NCBI GenBank assembly: GCA_012031965.1
Contig: JAAUSC010000046.1
Location: 1 to 39,319, forward strand
Direction: 5' to 3'
Origin: Scytonema sp. RU_4_4
Lineage (GTDB): Bacteria; Cyanobacteriota; Cyanobacteriia; Cyanobacteriales; Nostocaceae
Length of the DNA stretch: 39,319 bases
This document shows positions 1 to 8,929 of the stretch, in pieces. Under the pieces are notes generated by a model that saw only the letters and a list, made by a program, of their open reading frames with translations, did not search any database and was not told where the DNA came from. The number at the start of each line of letters is the position of its first letter. Within the stretch, counting starts at the first letter, position 1. The position numbers and the translations under genes are program-made.

Positions 1-377
1 AACTGCTCATTGGCAGTTTCCTCGCTCTTGTGCCAAATGTAAGCATCAGCTCCTTGACGTAGTGCAGCAGAAGTCATTTCCAACTCCCATTCTCTGTTAC
101 ACTCACTTCTTAGGGCAAGTACCTGGGGACGATCCTCTAAAAGAATACAGTAAATCCAGGATAGCTTTGTCTGTTCTTTCAACCAATGGCAGAGTTCCAT
201 GCTGTCATCCAAGCTAGCCTGTACCAGTATGATATCAGGTGGTGTGATTTGGATTAGCGACACTGCCTGACTCAGATGACTGATGACTTCTACGCTAAAC
301 AAGGATGTATTACGGATCTGCTCTGGAAGTTTGGCGAGAAAATGATCACCTCCAAAGACCAGAATAGATATATTCAT
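1..377 (-). CDS. Response-regulator receiver-like domain (partial, runs off left edge)
   Basis: The minus strand reads from an ATG at 377 through 125 codons to the window edge without a stop, so only the N-terminus is present. The start MNISILVFGGDHFLAKL and the block PPDIILVQASLDDSMELC have the beta-alpha rhythm of a CheY-like receiver, such as those at the front of cyanobacterial response regulators or diguanylate cyclases. In a normal receiver the third strand ends in the phosphorylated Asp (pattern ILLD-x-x-x-P-D). Here that position is Gln (ILVQASLDD), so the domain may not be phosphorylated. The ending GADAYIWHKSEE matches the GADDYI-type stretch near the end of receivers. The output domain lies outside the window, so the effector is unknown. 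The fold call is moderate; the loss of the Asp is read directly. Confidence 0.6.
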   Translation of the reverse strand, partial: MNISILVFGGDHFLAKLPEQIRNTSLFSVEVISHLSQAVSLIQITPPDIILVQASLDDSMELCHWLKEQTKLSWIYCILLEDRPQVLALRSECNREWELEMTSAALRQGADAYIWHKSEETANEQ

Positions 378-1360
378 TGCTCTGGTTTTTAATTTATTTT
401 AATTTTAAAGGTTTAACTCTAGTAAGATTTACTGACGCTCCCTGTGATGACTGATTGTGCCTATATTTTTAGCAGCTTGAGGCACTCACTATTCTTTATT
501 TTATTGTTTGACTCTTAGCCTTACCATCAATCTTTCATTTTTTCCACCTCATGGTAGTTGATATCTACTACCACAATGACTGTTGTTTATATTCCTGATA
601 AATAATGTCAGCCGTTTGAGCATTTATTTCAAACAGTATAAATACTGAACATTTTTTGCGAGTACAAAGATATTTTCATAATACTTAGAATTATTAGAGA
701 TTATTCGCCTTAAAAGATACTAATAGCTGCTTCCTCTCTCAGAGACGACTTTTTGAGCAGAAGAAGGAACAAGGTATAGCTATTACTTTAGATAGATTTT
801 TTTAAAATTTCAAGAAGAATTCAGTAAAAACACGTAATTTGCGTATCAGTGAGTGCTCTATACTTCGTCTGAACAAAAGTTCACATTCTTAAGCTTTTAA
901 GATACGTTATGCGTAAACATACGGTATGAACTTTACAGTTCTAGGGAGTTCAAAATGAAAAATGATTGATTGATAATTATTTTTTTGTACTTCGAGTAAG
1001 AGTTGCTGCAGACTTTTCACATTCAAGATTCGGTACACTCAGTTTTCATGCCATAGTTTACCTCTTTTAGGTAATTTTAATTTTTTTCTCAGCTTTGATT
1101 GTAATAATCGTTAGCACGCTCGCTCATCCTGCCAAAGTTAGGTGACCAAGCCCTCCATGCAATCCAAAGATGACTGGTCGTAAACTGAAACAAAATGCAA
1201 GAATATATAGACGTACTTAATTTTGTGCTGAGTCAGTGCTGAGTAGAATAAAGACAACTAGGAGAAAATGACTCAAGACTTTCTCGGAACTTATAATTTC
1301 TTGTTCAGGACTCGGAACTCAGAACTTTATTAGTTAACACTATATTTGTTGTAAGCACCC
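378..1360. other. Long AT-rich intergenic region upstream of alaS
   Basis: About 980 bases separate the divergent receiver-like gene and alaS. I see no convincing ORF, tRNA or tandem repeat. It presumably carries the promoters of both flanking genes, but no clear -35/-10 pair or operator stands out by eye. Confidence 0.5.
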
Positions 1361-4003
1361 ATGTCTGATCATCTCCAGTACAAGAGCGGAAACGAAATTC
1401 GCGCCTTATTCCTTGAGTTCTACGCTCAACGAGGACACCAAATTCTCCCAAGTGCTTCCCTCGTACCAGAAGATCCAACCGTACTGTTGACGATCGCGGG
1501 GATGCTACCATTCAAACCCATCTTTCTCGGACAGCGTACACCAGAGTTCAAACGTGCGACGACTTCCCAAAAATGTGTCCGCACCAATGATATCGAAAAT
1601 GTCGGACGCACCCAAAGACATCACACGTTCTTTGAAATGTTGGGTAACTTCAGCTTTGGGGATTATTTCAAAGAACAAGCCATAGCTTGGGGTTGGGAAA
1701 TTTCCACAACAGTCTTTGGCGTACCCCCAGAACACCTCGTCGTCAGCGTCTTTGAAGAAGACGACGAAGCTTTTGGAATCTGGCGAGATAAAATCGGTGT
1801 TCCCCAAGCGCGAATCAAACGCATGGGGGAAGATGATAATTTTTGGAACTCTGGTCCGACTGGTCCTTGTGGTCCATGTTCAGAAATATATTATGATTTT
1901 CATCCCGAACGCGGTGATGACAATATTGATTTAGAAGACGATAGCCGGTTCATTGAGGTTTATAACCTCGTCTTCATGCAATACAACCGTGATGCAGAAG
2001 GGAATTTGACACCACTGGCTAACAAGAACATCGATACCGGGATGGGTTTGGAGAGGATGGCGCAAATCCTCCAAGGTGTTCCCAACAATTACGAAACTGA
2101 TTTGGTTTTCCCCATTATTAAAACAGCGGCGGAAATTGCTGGGATAGACTACGAATCGGCAGATGAGAAAACCAAAGTCTCCTTAAAAGTGATAGGAGAT
2201 CACATTCGTGCAGTTGTCCACATGATAGCTGATGAAATCCGCGCTTCTAACGTCGGACGAGGTTATGTGCTGCGCCGCCTCATTCGTCGGGTTGTCCGTC
2301 ATGGGAGATTGATTGGGATTGGCGGAGAGTTTACCACCCAAGTTGCTGAAAGTGCGATCGCCCTTTCCGAATCAGCTTACCCCAATGTGCGGCAAAGAGA
2401 AAACGCCATTAAAGCAGAACTGCAACGAGAAGAGTCCCGCTTCCTGAAAACTTTGGAACGCGGTGAAGAACTGCTGGCGGAAATTATCCAACAGGTGCAA
2501 AGCAAAGGCGTAACCCAAATTAGTGGTGAAAGTGCTTTCACCTTGTACGATACCTACGGTTTCCCCTTTGAACTGACTCAAGAAATTGCTGCTGAAAACA
2601 AACTCACCGTGGATAAGGCGGGGTTCGATGCAGAAATGGAAAAGCAGAAACAACGCGGCAGAGAATCGCACGAAACAATCGACTTAACAGTACAAGGTTC
2701 TCTCGACAAGCTGGCGGAACAAATCCACGCGACAGAATTCTTAGGTTACACCCAACCTGTTGCGACATCTAAAGTCGAAGTGCTGTTGGTAGATGGCGTT
2801 TCACAAGAAGAAGCAGAAGCAGGAACAGACGTGCAAATTGTCCTCGACCAAACTCCATTCTATGCAGAGTCGGGAGGACAAATTGGCGATCGCGGTTATT
2901 TCTCTGGTGATGGCGTCCTCGTGACAATTCACGATGTCAAGAAAGAATCTGATTTCTTTATTCACTTCGGACGCATCGAACGCGGTACAATCCGAGTAGG
3001 AGATACTGTGACCGCGCAAATTGACAAAGCTTGTCGTCGTCGCCTCCAAGCTAACCACACCGCAACTCACCTACTACAAGCGGCGCTGAAGAAAATTGTT
3101 GATGACTCAATATCGCAAGCAGGTTCGCTGGTGTCATTCGACAGGTTGCGATTTGACTTCAACTGTTCACGTCCTCTAACACCAGAAGAAATACAGCAAG
3201 TTGAGGAACAAGTGAACACTTGGATAGCCCAAGCACATTCTGCCAAAGTGGAAACTTTGCCAATAGCCGAAGCAAAAGCTAGAGGTGCTGTTGCCATGTT
3301 CGGTGAAAAATACGGCGAACAAGTGCGCGTGATTGATTTTCCTGGTGTTTCGATGGAACTGTGCGGCGGGACCCACGTCAGTAATACTGCGGAGATAGGC
3401 GTTTTTAAAATAATCTCTGAAGCTGGTGTAGCATCAGGAGTCCGGCGAATTGAAGCAGTTTCCGGTCCTGCAATACTAGATTACCTGAATGTGCGGGACA
3501 AAGTTGTTAAAGATTTGAGCGATCGCTTTAAGGTAAAACCCGAAGAACTCCCCGACAGAATTACAACTCTACAAAACGAACTGAGAAACACCCAGAAGGA
3601 ACTGGAAACTCTCAAGTCACAGTTGGCGATCGCCAAATCAGATAGTTTGCTACAAACAGTCGAATCCATAGGTGATGACAAAATTCTTGTTGCCAAGATG
3701 GAAGACGTTGATCCAGAATCCTTAAAAACTGCAGCCGAACGCTTGCTGCAAAAAATTGGCAATGGTGCTGTGGTGTTGGGTTCCGTTCCAGAAGAAGGGA
3801 AAGTGAGCTTAGTTGCTGCTTTCAGTCCAGAGGTGAATAAAAAAGGTTTGCAAGCAGGAAAATTTGTTGGGGCGATCGCCAAAATTTGCGGTGGTGGCGG
3901 TGGCGGAAGACCAAATCTTGCACAAGCAGGCGGACGCGATCCGAGTAAATTACCAGAGGCGTTGGAACAAGCGCGGAGTGAGTTGAAGTCTGTGTTGGGT
4001 TAA
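1361..4003 (+). CDS. alaS: Alanyl-tRNA synthetase
   Basis: Class II aminoacyl-tRNA synthetase that charges tRNA-Ala in the cytoplasm. At 880 residues it has the normal bacterial length. The N-terminal aminoacylation domain shows [18 protein letters not shown] and [15 protein letters not shown] (motif 2 region), followed by the tRNA-recognition domain. The editing domain carries the zinc/editing residues HTATH (about 566-570) and CGGTH (about 668-672), which clear mischarged Ser/Gly. A predicted coiled coil (about 720-770) leads to the C-Ala domain with the Gly-rich [15 protein letters not shown] near the end. It is a stand-alone housekeeping gene after a long upstream gap and ends at a clear hairpin terminator. 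Nothing is odd about it. Identification is essentially certain. Confidence 0.98.
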   Translation: MSDHLQYKSGNEIRALFLEFYAQRGHQILPSASLVPEDPTVLLTIAGMLPFKPIFLGQRTPEFKRATTSQKCVRTNDIENVGRTQRHHTFFEMLGNFSFGDYFKEQAIAWGWEISTTVFGVPPEHLVVSVFEEDDEAFGIWRDKIGVPQARIKRMGEDDNFWNSGPTGPCGPCSEIYYDFHPERGDDNIDLEDDSRFIEVYNLVFMQYNRDAEGNLTPLANKNIDTGMGLERMAQILQGVPNNYETDLVFPIIKTAAEIAGIDYESADEKTKVSLKVIGDHIRAVVHMIADEIRASNVGRGYVLRRLIRRVVRHGRLIGIGGEFTTQVAESAIALSESAYPNVRQRENAIKAELQREESRFLKTLERGEELLAEIIQQVQSKGVTQISGESAFTLYDTYGFPFELTQEIAAENKLTVDKAGFDAEMEKQKQRGRESHETIDLTVQGSLDKLAEQIHATEFLGYTQPVATSKVEVLLVDGVSQEEAEAGTDVQIVLDQTPFYAESGGQIGDRGYFSGDGVLVTIHDVKKESDFFIHFGRIERGTIRVGDTVTAQIDKACRRRLQANHTATHLLQAALKKIVDDSISQAGSLVSFDRLRFDFNCSRPLTPEEIQQVEEQVNTWIAQAHSAKVETLPIAEAKARGAVAMFGEKYGEQVRVIDFPGVSMELCGGTHVSNTAEIGVFKIISEAGVASGVRRIEAVSGPAILDYLNVRDKVVKDLSDRFKVKPEELPDRITTLQNELRNTQKELETLKSQLAIAKSDSLLQTVESIGDDKILVAKMEDVDPESLKTAAERLLQKIGNGAVVLGSVPEEGKVSLVAAFSPEVNKKGLQAGKFVGAIAKICGGGGGGRPNLAQAGGRDPSKLPEALEQARSELKSVLG

Positions 4004-4060
4004 GAAATATGTTGATTTCCTAAGATGTCTGTCTTGAAATAGTAAATAAATTATTTTGTC

Positions 4061-4095
4061 GGGTGGGTTAGGCAAAGTTGTAACCCATCCTTTTT
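4061..4095 (+). terminator. Rho-independent terminator after alaS
   Basis: GGGTGGGTTA (4061-4070) pairs with TAACCCATCC (4081-4090), ten pairs with one G-T wobble around a 10-nt loop, followed directly by TTTTT. It lies 57 bases past the alaS stop. It also argues against the longest (TTG) start of the next ORF, which would place this hairpin inside coding sequence. Confidence 0.75.
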
Positions 4096-4205
4096 ATGGA
4101 ATTTTTTGCAGCCAATTTATGTATTATCTACTACTGGCAATATGTCCACTATTTTCTGGAAATGGCATTTTGCCGAGTTTCATCTCTTACAGGAATGAGT
4201 TATTG

Positions 4206-4847
4206 ATGGGAAATGACTCTAACTGGTTTCAACCTGAAAGGGTAGTTTTTATTTCTCAAAAAAAGCAGTCTGATATCAGCAAGGGAAGTTTCCAAGATAT
4301 GCTGGAAGCACTTGGAGTTCGTGAAACAGGGTTATTATCCGGAGATCCAAAGCAGTACCAATTTGAAAACCCACTCTCATTCATCGGTAAGTACCAATTT
4401 GGGGAAATCTTGCTGATTCGTCTTGGTTACTACAAAGCTGACATTTATTATGGACATGGTGCTGATAAGAAGGACTGGCAAGGTAGATGGACAAAAAAGA
4501 AAGGTATTGACAGCAAATTAAAATTTCTCAATTCCCCTAATGTTCAAGAAGAAGCGATTCGTGAGGCTTTTAGGGTGTATTGGAAGGATATCAACGATAT
4601 CCTCAGTCAGCAAGGTCAGTCCATCAACAACTACCTTGGTCAGAAAAAAACGTTTAATGATAAAGGAAAGTCAAAAACAATAACAGTAACCCTTTCTGGC
4701 ATTATAGCAGGAGCACATCTGAGAGGTCCTAATCGAGTTGTAGAGCTTCTACTCAAAGGCAAAGTATCTTACGATGAACTTGGCACTTCTATTCTTGAAT
4801 ACATGGATATATTTGGCGGTTATGACATGACGCCAAAAGACTTTTGA
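4206..4847 (+). CDS. Lytic-transglycosylase-like (lysozyme-fold) protein
   Basis: Uncharacterised protein of about 213 residues. The segment RETGLLSGDPKQYQFENP followed by LSFIGKYQFGE resembles the core of lysozyme-like lytic transglycosylases, in which a catalytic Glu in an R-E-S/T context is followed about 20-25 residues later by the conserved GKYQF. The C-terminal IIAGAHLRGPNRVVELLLKG, then YGTS-like LGTSILEYMDIFGGYDM, matches the helical end of the same fold. A role in peptidoglycan cleavage is inferred. I chose the ATG at 4206, preceded by AGGAA at 4191-4195. The ORF is open back to a TTG at 4056, but that part overlaps the alaS terminator. An ATG at 4119 would add the hydrophobic MYYLLLAICPLF and could supply a signal sequence. 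No peptidoglycan-binding module is visible. Confidence 0.55.
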   Translation: MGNDSNWFQPERVVFISQKKQSDISKGSFQDMLEALGVRETGLLSGDPKQYQFENPLSFIGKYQFGEILLIRLGYYKADIYYGHGADKKDWQGRWTKKKGIDSKLKFLNSPNVQEEAIREAFRVYWKDINDILSQQGQSINNYLGQKKTFNDKGKSKTITVTLSGIIAGAHLRGPNRVVELLLKGKVSYDELGTSILEYMDIFGGYDMTPKDF

Positions 4848-4893
4848 ATTTTTACTCCTTTTCTCATTCTTACAAATACGCCAAAGTACCCAA

Positions 4894-5133
4894 ATGCAAA
4901 GAGTCACAGTTGATGACATCAAACGAGATCCCTTGAAGTATCTCAATCAAGTTGAGGCGGGTGAAAGCTTTGTCATTGTCCAAGCAGACAAAGTAATTGC
5001 CGAACTAAAACCAATTACAAATACTAACAAGCAATTACGACCATTTGGTTTGTGTGCGGGAGAATTTACAGTACCTGATGATTTTGATGAACCTTTGCCT
5101 GAAGATATTTTAAATGCATTTGAAGGCAGATGA
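4894..5133 (+). CDS. Phd/YefM-family antitoxin
   Basis: A 79-residue protein with the typical N-terminal DNA-binding fold of type II antitoxins: VTVDDIKRDPLKYLNQVEAGES, then FVIVQADKVIAELKPI, then a variable acidic C-terminus that normally wraps the toxin. Antitoxins of this class neutralise a PIN or RelE toxin and repress their own operon. Its stop codon overlaps the ATG of a short ORF at 5130 (ATGA arrangement), exactly where a PIN toxin gene should begin. That partner is only a remnant here, so the antitoxin looks orphaned. The family call is fairly secure; the original toxin class is inferred from the remnant. Confidence 0.8.
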   Translation: MQRVTVDDIKRDPLKYLNQVEAGESFVIVQADKVIAELKPITNTNKQLRPFGLCAGEFTVPDDFDEPLPEDILNAFEGR

Positions 5134-5264
5134 AAATTCTCCTAGATATGCATATTTTCTTATGGTTCATCAGTAGAGGTCATTTCACAGAAGAACATAA
5201 AAAAGGGATGCTTGTCTCCATCCCGTTTTTAAAAACTAATTTTATCTTAAATTGGTATGATTAG
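5130..5264 (+). pseudogene. Truncated PIN-domain toxin remnant
   Basis: The 44-codon ORF starts in an ATGA overlap with the antitoxin. Its first 15 residues, MKILLDMHIFLWFIS, match the beginning of VapC/PIN toxins (consensus like MKxLLDTHxFLWxxS), including the first catalytic Asp (D6). Beyond that the reading frame loses all similarity and runs into a hairpin and then a stop; a working PIN domain needs about 120-130 residues with three or four acidic residues. The Thr usually following D6 is Met here. It reads as a toxin gene deleted after its first few codons. Confidence 0.7.
5199..5230. terminator. Bidirectional hairpin terminator between convergent genes
   Basis: GGGATG (5205-5210) pairs with CATCCC (5219-5224) around an 8-nt loop, flanked by an A-run on the left and a T-run on the right. 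It can therefore terminate both the plus-strand antitoxin/toxin remnant and the minus-strand DUF4870 gene. Confidence 0.7.
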
Positions 5265-5635
5265 AAAACTCGAAAAATAAATGGATAACGGAACGGTTCA
5301 TCAGGCTTGCTGAAACAGTGCAACAGCGCCCAAATTGTCAGTCCCCAGTGCAGTGCAAAGCCAAAAGCAATAACGGGGAAGAACAAAATTCCGCCAATAC
5401 CAAAGGTGAGCCAAGATAAAATCCCAATAGGGACTCCTATTACGATTGCCCAAAACCAAACATTGAAGTGAAAATTAATTGATTCTTTGGCGTTACTTTT
5501 AACAACTGGATCGTCGGAAATTAAGTTAATTGTAATTGGAACACCAATTGACAACAATGCTGTACTAAAGAAAATCGCCCCATGACACAGAGATGATAGC
5601 AATTTGCGCTTATCAGAATTGTATGTAACTTGCAT
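5261..5635 (-). CDS. DUF4870 (Tic20-like) small membrane protein
   Basis: A 124-residue protein of the DUF4870 family. The signature SDDPVVKSNAKESINFHFNVW (approximately residues 40-60) matches the conserved D-x-P-x-V-x-x-x-A-x-E-x-x-N-F-Q/H block. It lies between hydrophobic segments: one near residues 15-38, one at about 60-78 (FWAIVIGVPIGILSWL) and one at about 80-105. It is therefore a multi-pass inner-membrane protein of unknown function, distantly Tic20-like. It is single-gene, convergent with the antitoxin, and shares the hairpin terminator at 5199-5230. Confidence 0.8.
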   Translation of the reverse strand: MQVTYNSDKRKLLSSLCHGAIFFSTALLSIGVPITINLISDDPVVKSNAKESINFHFNVWFWAIVIGVPIGILSWLTFGIGGILFFPVIAFGFALHWGLTIWALLHCFSKPDEPFRYPFIFRVF

Positions 5636-5870
5636 CTTAGTGGCTCCTCAATTAGCTTTTTCACTTCATTTTAACGGTTACTTAGTAAATTTAGCATTAC
5701 AGGTTACCGTACTTAGAAAACTTTCAGGCTTTTGCTTGAGTCTAGATTAACTTTGAACGCGACTCAACAACTATAGTTTGAGGTTTACCGAACCTCCACA
5801 GTGACTAAGTAGGGAGTTAATACTTGTGGGTCGAGGATAAAAGTCATGTAAGAATAGCTAGTTTTACAGA

Positions 5871-7499
5871 TTAGTGACTAGTTTTCTTATCAAACTCAAC
5901 TTTACCGTAGTCCAGTTTTATGATCCGATCTGCTACATGAAAATAGCGGTCATCGTGGGTAATTGCCAGTACAGTTTTGCCTCTATCTCTCAGTTTTGGT
6001 AACAGTTGAGTGTAAAAAATTTCTTTAAATGTCGGGTCTTGGTCAGCCGCCCATTCATCAAACAAATAAATTGGTCTATCTTCTAAATATGCTGTTAGTA
6101 AAGCCAGTCGTTTGCGCTGTCCTTGTGAAAGATGTGTGGTAGAAAGTTTGCCGTTTTTAATTTTAACTTTATGGTCGAGTTGGAGTAAATTCAAGTATTC
6201 TTGAGCCTGAGTATCTAAGTCAATATTATCTAATCCTAAAAGTTCTTCAAACAAATAGAAATCAGAGAACACCACAGAAAAATGTTGGCGATACCACTCT
6301 CGATTTTGTTCGGTAATTAACTCTCCATCAAACAAAATGTCCCCAGTTTCAGGAATGTAGAGTCCTGTAATGAGTTTGGCTAAAGTGGATTTCCCGCTAC
6401 CATTTCCTCCAACAATAAACACCAGTTGTTGAGGATAAAATATTAAGTCAATAGGACCGAGAATAAAGCTGCTGTCTTCTTGGTCTGTGTGATAAGTATG
6501 GGTAATATCTACAAATTGTAAGTACTGCCAGGAAGACTTGCTTTCTGGCGGAACCGTTGATTGTTCAGCTTGGTTTGCCAGAGATAAACCCAGCGACTCT
6601 ATCTTTTGCAAAGCAATACCAGCTTTGCTAATCACGGGGAGGTTCTCCACAAGATTGTTCATTGGCATCATCAAGTATGTAAATGTCAAGATGTAGCCAG
6701 AAAGAGTCTGGGGACTGATGGTGAATAGATGGGGAAGTGCAAACAGGACAAAACCAATCGCGAAAAAAAATAAAAGTCTTCCCCAACTCGTCGTTGATGT
6801 AAACAGGGTTAGACCTTGAATATTATGACGGCTGAAGGTGGCTGCTGTTGATTGCAGGTTCTTAGAAAGGAAGACTTGACGCCGCCCATAGTGTAACTTG
6901 AGTTCCTTAACGCCTTCAGTAATGGTACGGAAATGCTTAAACAAGATATCTTGATCCTCTCGGGCAAGAGCAAGGAATCTCTCTCCTCTTTTTAACAGCC
7001 ACTGGGAACTACCAATTGCTACTACTGCAAGTCCTATAACCATTAGAAGTACCAACCAGGATAGCCAGGTAATATACAATAAGCAACCCAACACAATGGC
7101 AATATCAATACAAAGGTAAGGCAGTTGATGAACAGCATTCGCAACTGTCTGGACATCTTCTGTGAGGGTTGCCAAAAGTCGGGGACTTCCCATTTGTTCC
7201 AAATGACTCAAGCCGGAAGAAAGAATCTGGCGACTCAAGCGCATTCGTAATTGGAATACAGCATGCTGAGATAAGCGAATCAGCACAACCTGAGAAATGA
7301 TACTTGTAATAAGGGCGACTAATGCCAGCCCGACAAAACCCCAAGCGCTCGTTGTCAGGCGTTCACCACTACTGCGACTTACTGCAGTACTGATGAGGAC
7401 TATGAGGCTAGCGCTACTACCACCACTGAGAAAACCGGTGACAACTGCGATCGCCACCATTCCCCAAGATGAACGCAGGAGAAAGTAAATCAGATTCAT
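5871..7499 (-). CDS. Cyclic-peptide-export-type ABC transporter (fused permease-ATPase)
   Basis: About 542 residues. The N-terminal half holds roughly six hydrophobic segments. The C-terminal half is an ABC ATPase with Walker A GGNGSGKST, signature LSQGQRKR and Walker B PIYLFDEWAADQDP, ending with the switch His in AITHDD. The FDEWAADQDP block is typical of the PvdE/SyrD-like cyclic peptide exporter family, half-transporters that move small peptides or siderophore precursors across the inner membrane as dimers. The open frame extends to a TTG at 7514, but I prefer the ATG at 7499 (MNLIYFLLRSSWG). It stands alone and is divergent from the glycosyltransferase operon; the nearest NRPS is 12 kb away, so its substrate is unknown. 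Confidence 0.88.
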   Translation of the reverse strand: MNLIYFLLRSSWGMVAIAVVTGFLSGGSSASLIVLISTAVSRSSGERLTTSAWGFVGLALVALITSIISQVVLIRLSQHAVFQLRMRLSRQILSSGLSHLEQMGSPRLLATLTEDVQTVANAVHQLPYLCIDIAIVLGCLLYITWLSWLVLLMVIGLAVVAIGSSQWLLKRGERFLALAREDQDILFKHFRTITEGVKELKLHYGRRQVFLSKNLQSTAATFSRHNIQGLTLFTSTTSWGRLLFFFAIGFVLFALPHLFTISPQTLSGYILTFTYLMMPMNNLVENLPVISKAGIALQKIESLGLSLANQAEQSTVPPESKSSWQYLQFVDITHTYHTDQEDSSFILGPIDLIFYPQQLVFIVGGNGSGKSTLAKLITGLYIPETGDILFDGELITEQNREWYRQHFSVVFSDFYLFEELLGLDNIDLDTQAQEYLNLLQLDHKVKIKNGKLSTTHLSQGQRKRLALLTAYLEDRPIYLFDEWAADQDPTFKEIFYTQLLPKLRDRGKTVLAITHDDRYFHVADRIIKLDYGKVEFDKKTSH

Positions 7500-7697
7500 A
7501 ACAGTAGATGGCAAACGACTTGAGTTCGCGCTCCTACGAAAGAGGATAAAAAGTCAATATAAAAGTCTTTTATAGTATCACTCAAAGTTGTCATTTTTTC
7601 ATTCCACAGTCATATCTTCTCTTGCGCATACAAAGGTCATAAACTGATGTGCAGGTCATTCATAAAACGCGCACACTGCTCGTACCTTAGATAATCA

Positions 7698-8900
7698 ATG
7701 CATATTTTTACTTTTCCAACAACTTCTTTTAGTCTGACTATCGTTCATTTTTTACTCTTAATTCTCTGTGTATCTGCTGTCTTGTTTTACTGCTATGGAA
7801 TTTATGCAGCAATCGAGTTCTTTTCCCATCAAACACAGATCGATCTCGACTTCCACCCATCTATTACTATCCTCAAGCCAATTTGTGGTCTTGACATCGA
7901 TACCTACGAAAACTTTGCTTCATTCTGCCAGCAAGACTACCCAGAATACCAAATCATCTTCAGTGTCCGCGATGAGCATGATCCTAGTGTGCAAATTGTC
8001 AAGAAAATCATCAAGAACTTCCCAGAAATTGATATTAGTCTTGTCATAAGCGATCGCACGATTGGCACTAATTTGAAAGTTAGTAATCTAGCCAACGCAG
8101 AAGTCGAAGCGAAGTATTCACTCCTGCTGCTTGCAGATAGCGATGTCCGCGTCGGACCAGATTATTTGAGGCGAGTCGTCCAGCCGATGCGCGATCCATC
8201 TGTGGGTGTTGTCACCTGTTTGTACCGTCCGCAGGTTCGAGGGTGGGTTGCAATCTTTGAAGCTCTTGGGATATCCACTGAGTACCATGCTAACGTTTTA
8301 GTCGCCAGGGGACTGGAGGGAATGAACTTTGCGCTTGGTCCAACCATTACCATTCGCAAAAGTGTGCTGGAAGTAATAGGAGGATTTGTGGCGATCGCCG
8401 ATTATCTGGCAGACGATTTTCAACTTGGCTACCTACCCACACAAGCAGGCTACAAGGTCGTACTGTCTGAATACATTATTGACCATGCAATTACGACAGA
8501 AAGCTTTACTGATTTCATCCATCGTCAGACACGCTGGAATTGCTGTACACGAGTTTCTCGACCTTGGGGCTACTTAGGGCTCATCTTTACCCACGGCACA
8601 GCAATAAGTTTATTATTCTTGATAGTAAAATTCGGGTCAATTTTCGGTTGGGTGGTTGCTGTTATCACTTGGAGTACGAGGTTAATCATGGCATGGGTCG
8701 TTGGAGTCAGGAGCCTCAAAGATCCAATCGCCAGGAAGTTTTTGTGGCTGGTCCCTTTACGCGATCTTATCAGCTTCGTATTGTGGTGCTACAGCTTTGT
8801 TGGGGATACATTCGAGTGGCGTGGGCGACGACTGAGACTGACAAAAGGCGGTAAGCTAGTGGAAATTACAGATCATTTTGCAAAAGTATTTTCAAGTTAG
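7698..8900 (+). CDS. GT21 ceramide-glucosyltransferase/HpnI-like glycosyltransferase
   Basis: A 400-residue membrane-anchored family 2-fold glycosyltransferase. An N-terminal hydrophobic helix (about 8-35) precedes the GT-A domain. PSITILKPICGLD is the family's opening block; the metal/nucleotide-binding D-x-D is DSD at 147-149, the acidic D239-D240 sits in ADYLADDFQLGY, and R-Q-T-R-W at 276-280 is the (Q/R)xxRW motif of processive and ceramide-type enzymes. C-terminal transmembrane helices follow. The relatives known best are ceramide glucosyltransferase and HpnI, which adds N-acetylglucosamine to bacteriohopanetetrol. The acceptor here is unknown; it is likely a membrane lipid. It leads a three-gene operon, 29 bases before the radical SAM gene. 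Confidence 0.85.
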   Translation: MHIFTFPTTSFSLTIVHFLLLILCVSAVLFYCYGIYAAIEFFSHQTQIDLDFHPSITILKPICGLDIDTYENFASFCQQDYPEYQIIFSVRDEHDPSVQIVKKIIKNFPEIDISLVISDRTIGTNLKVSNLANAEVEAKYSLLLLADSDVRVGPDYLRRVVQPMRDPSVGVVTCLYRPQVRGWVAIFEALGISTEYHANVLVARGLEGMNFALGPTITIRKSVLEVIGGFVAIADYLADDFQLGYLPTQAGYKVVLSEYIIDHAITTESFTDFIHRQTRWNCCTRVSRPWGYLGLIFTHGTAISLLFLIVKFGSIFGWVVAVITWSTRLIMAWVVGVRSLKDPIARKFLWLVPLRDLISFVLWCYSFVGDTFEWRGRRLRLTKGGKLVEITDHFAKVFSS

Positions 8901-8914
8901 CTGTTCAGGTTTGT

Positions 8915-8920
8915 GAGGAG
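8915..8920 (+). promoter_or_regulatory. Ribosome binding site that fixes the radical SAM start
   Basis: GAGGAG ends 9 bases before the ATG at 8930. It would be only 3 bases from the alternative TTG at 8924, so 8930 is the better start. Confidence 0.65.
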
Positions 8921-8929
8921 AAATTGGCG

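Noticed and set aside
4056-4205. TTG-initiated N-terminal extension of the transglycosylase-like ORF
   Set aside because: It overlaps the alaS hairpin terminator (4061-4095) and encodes no family-like sequence; the ATG at 4206 has an upstream AGGAA.
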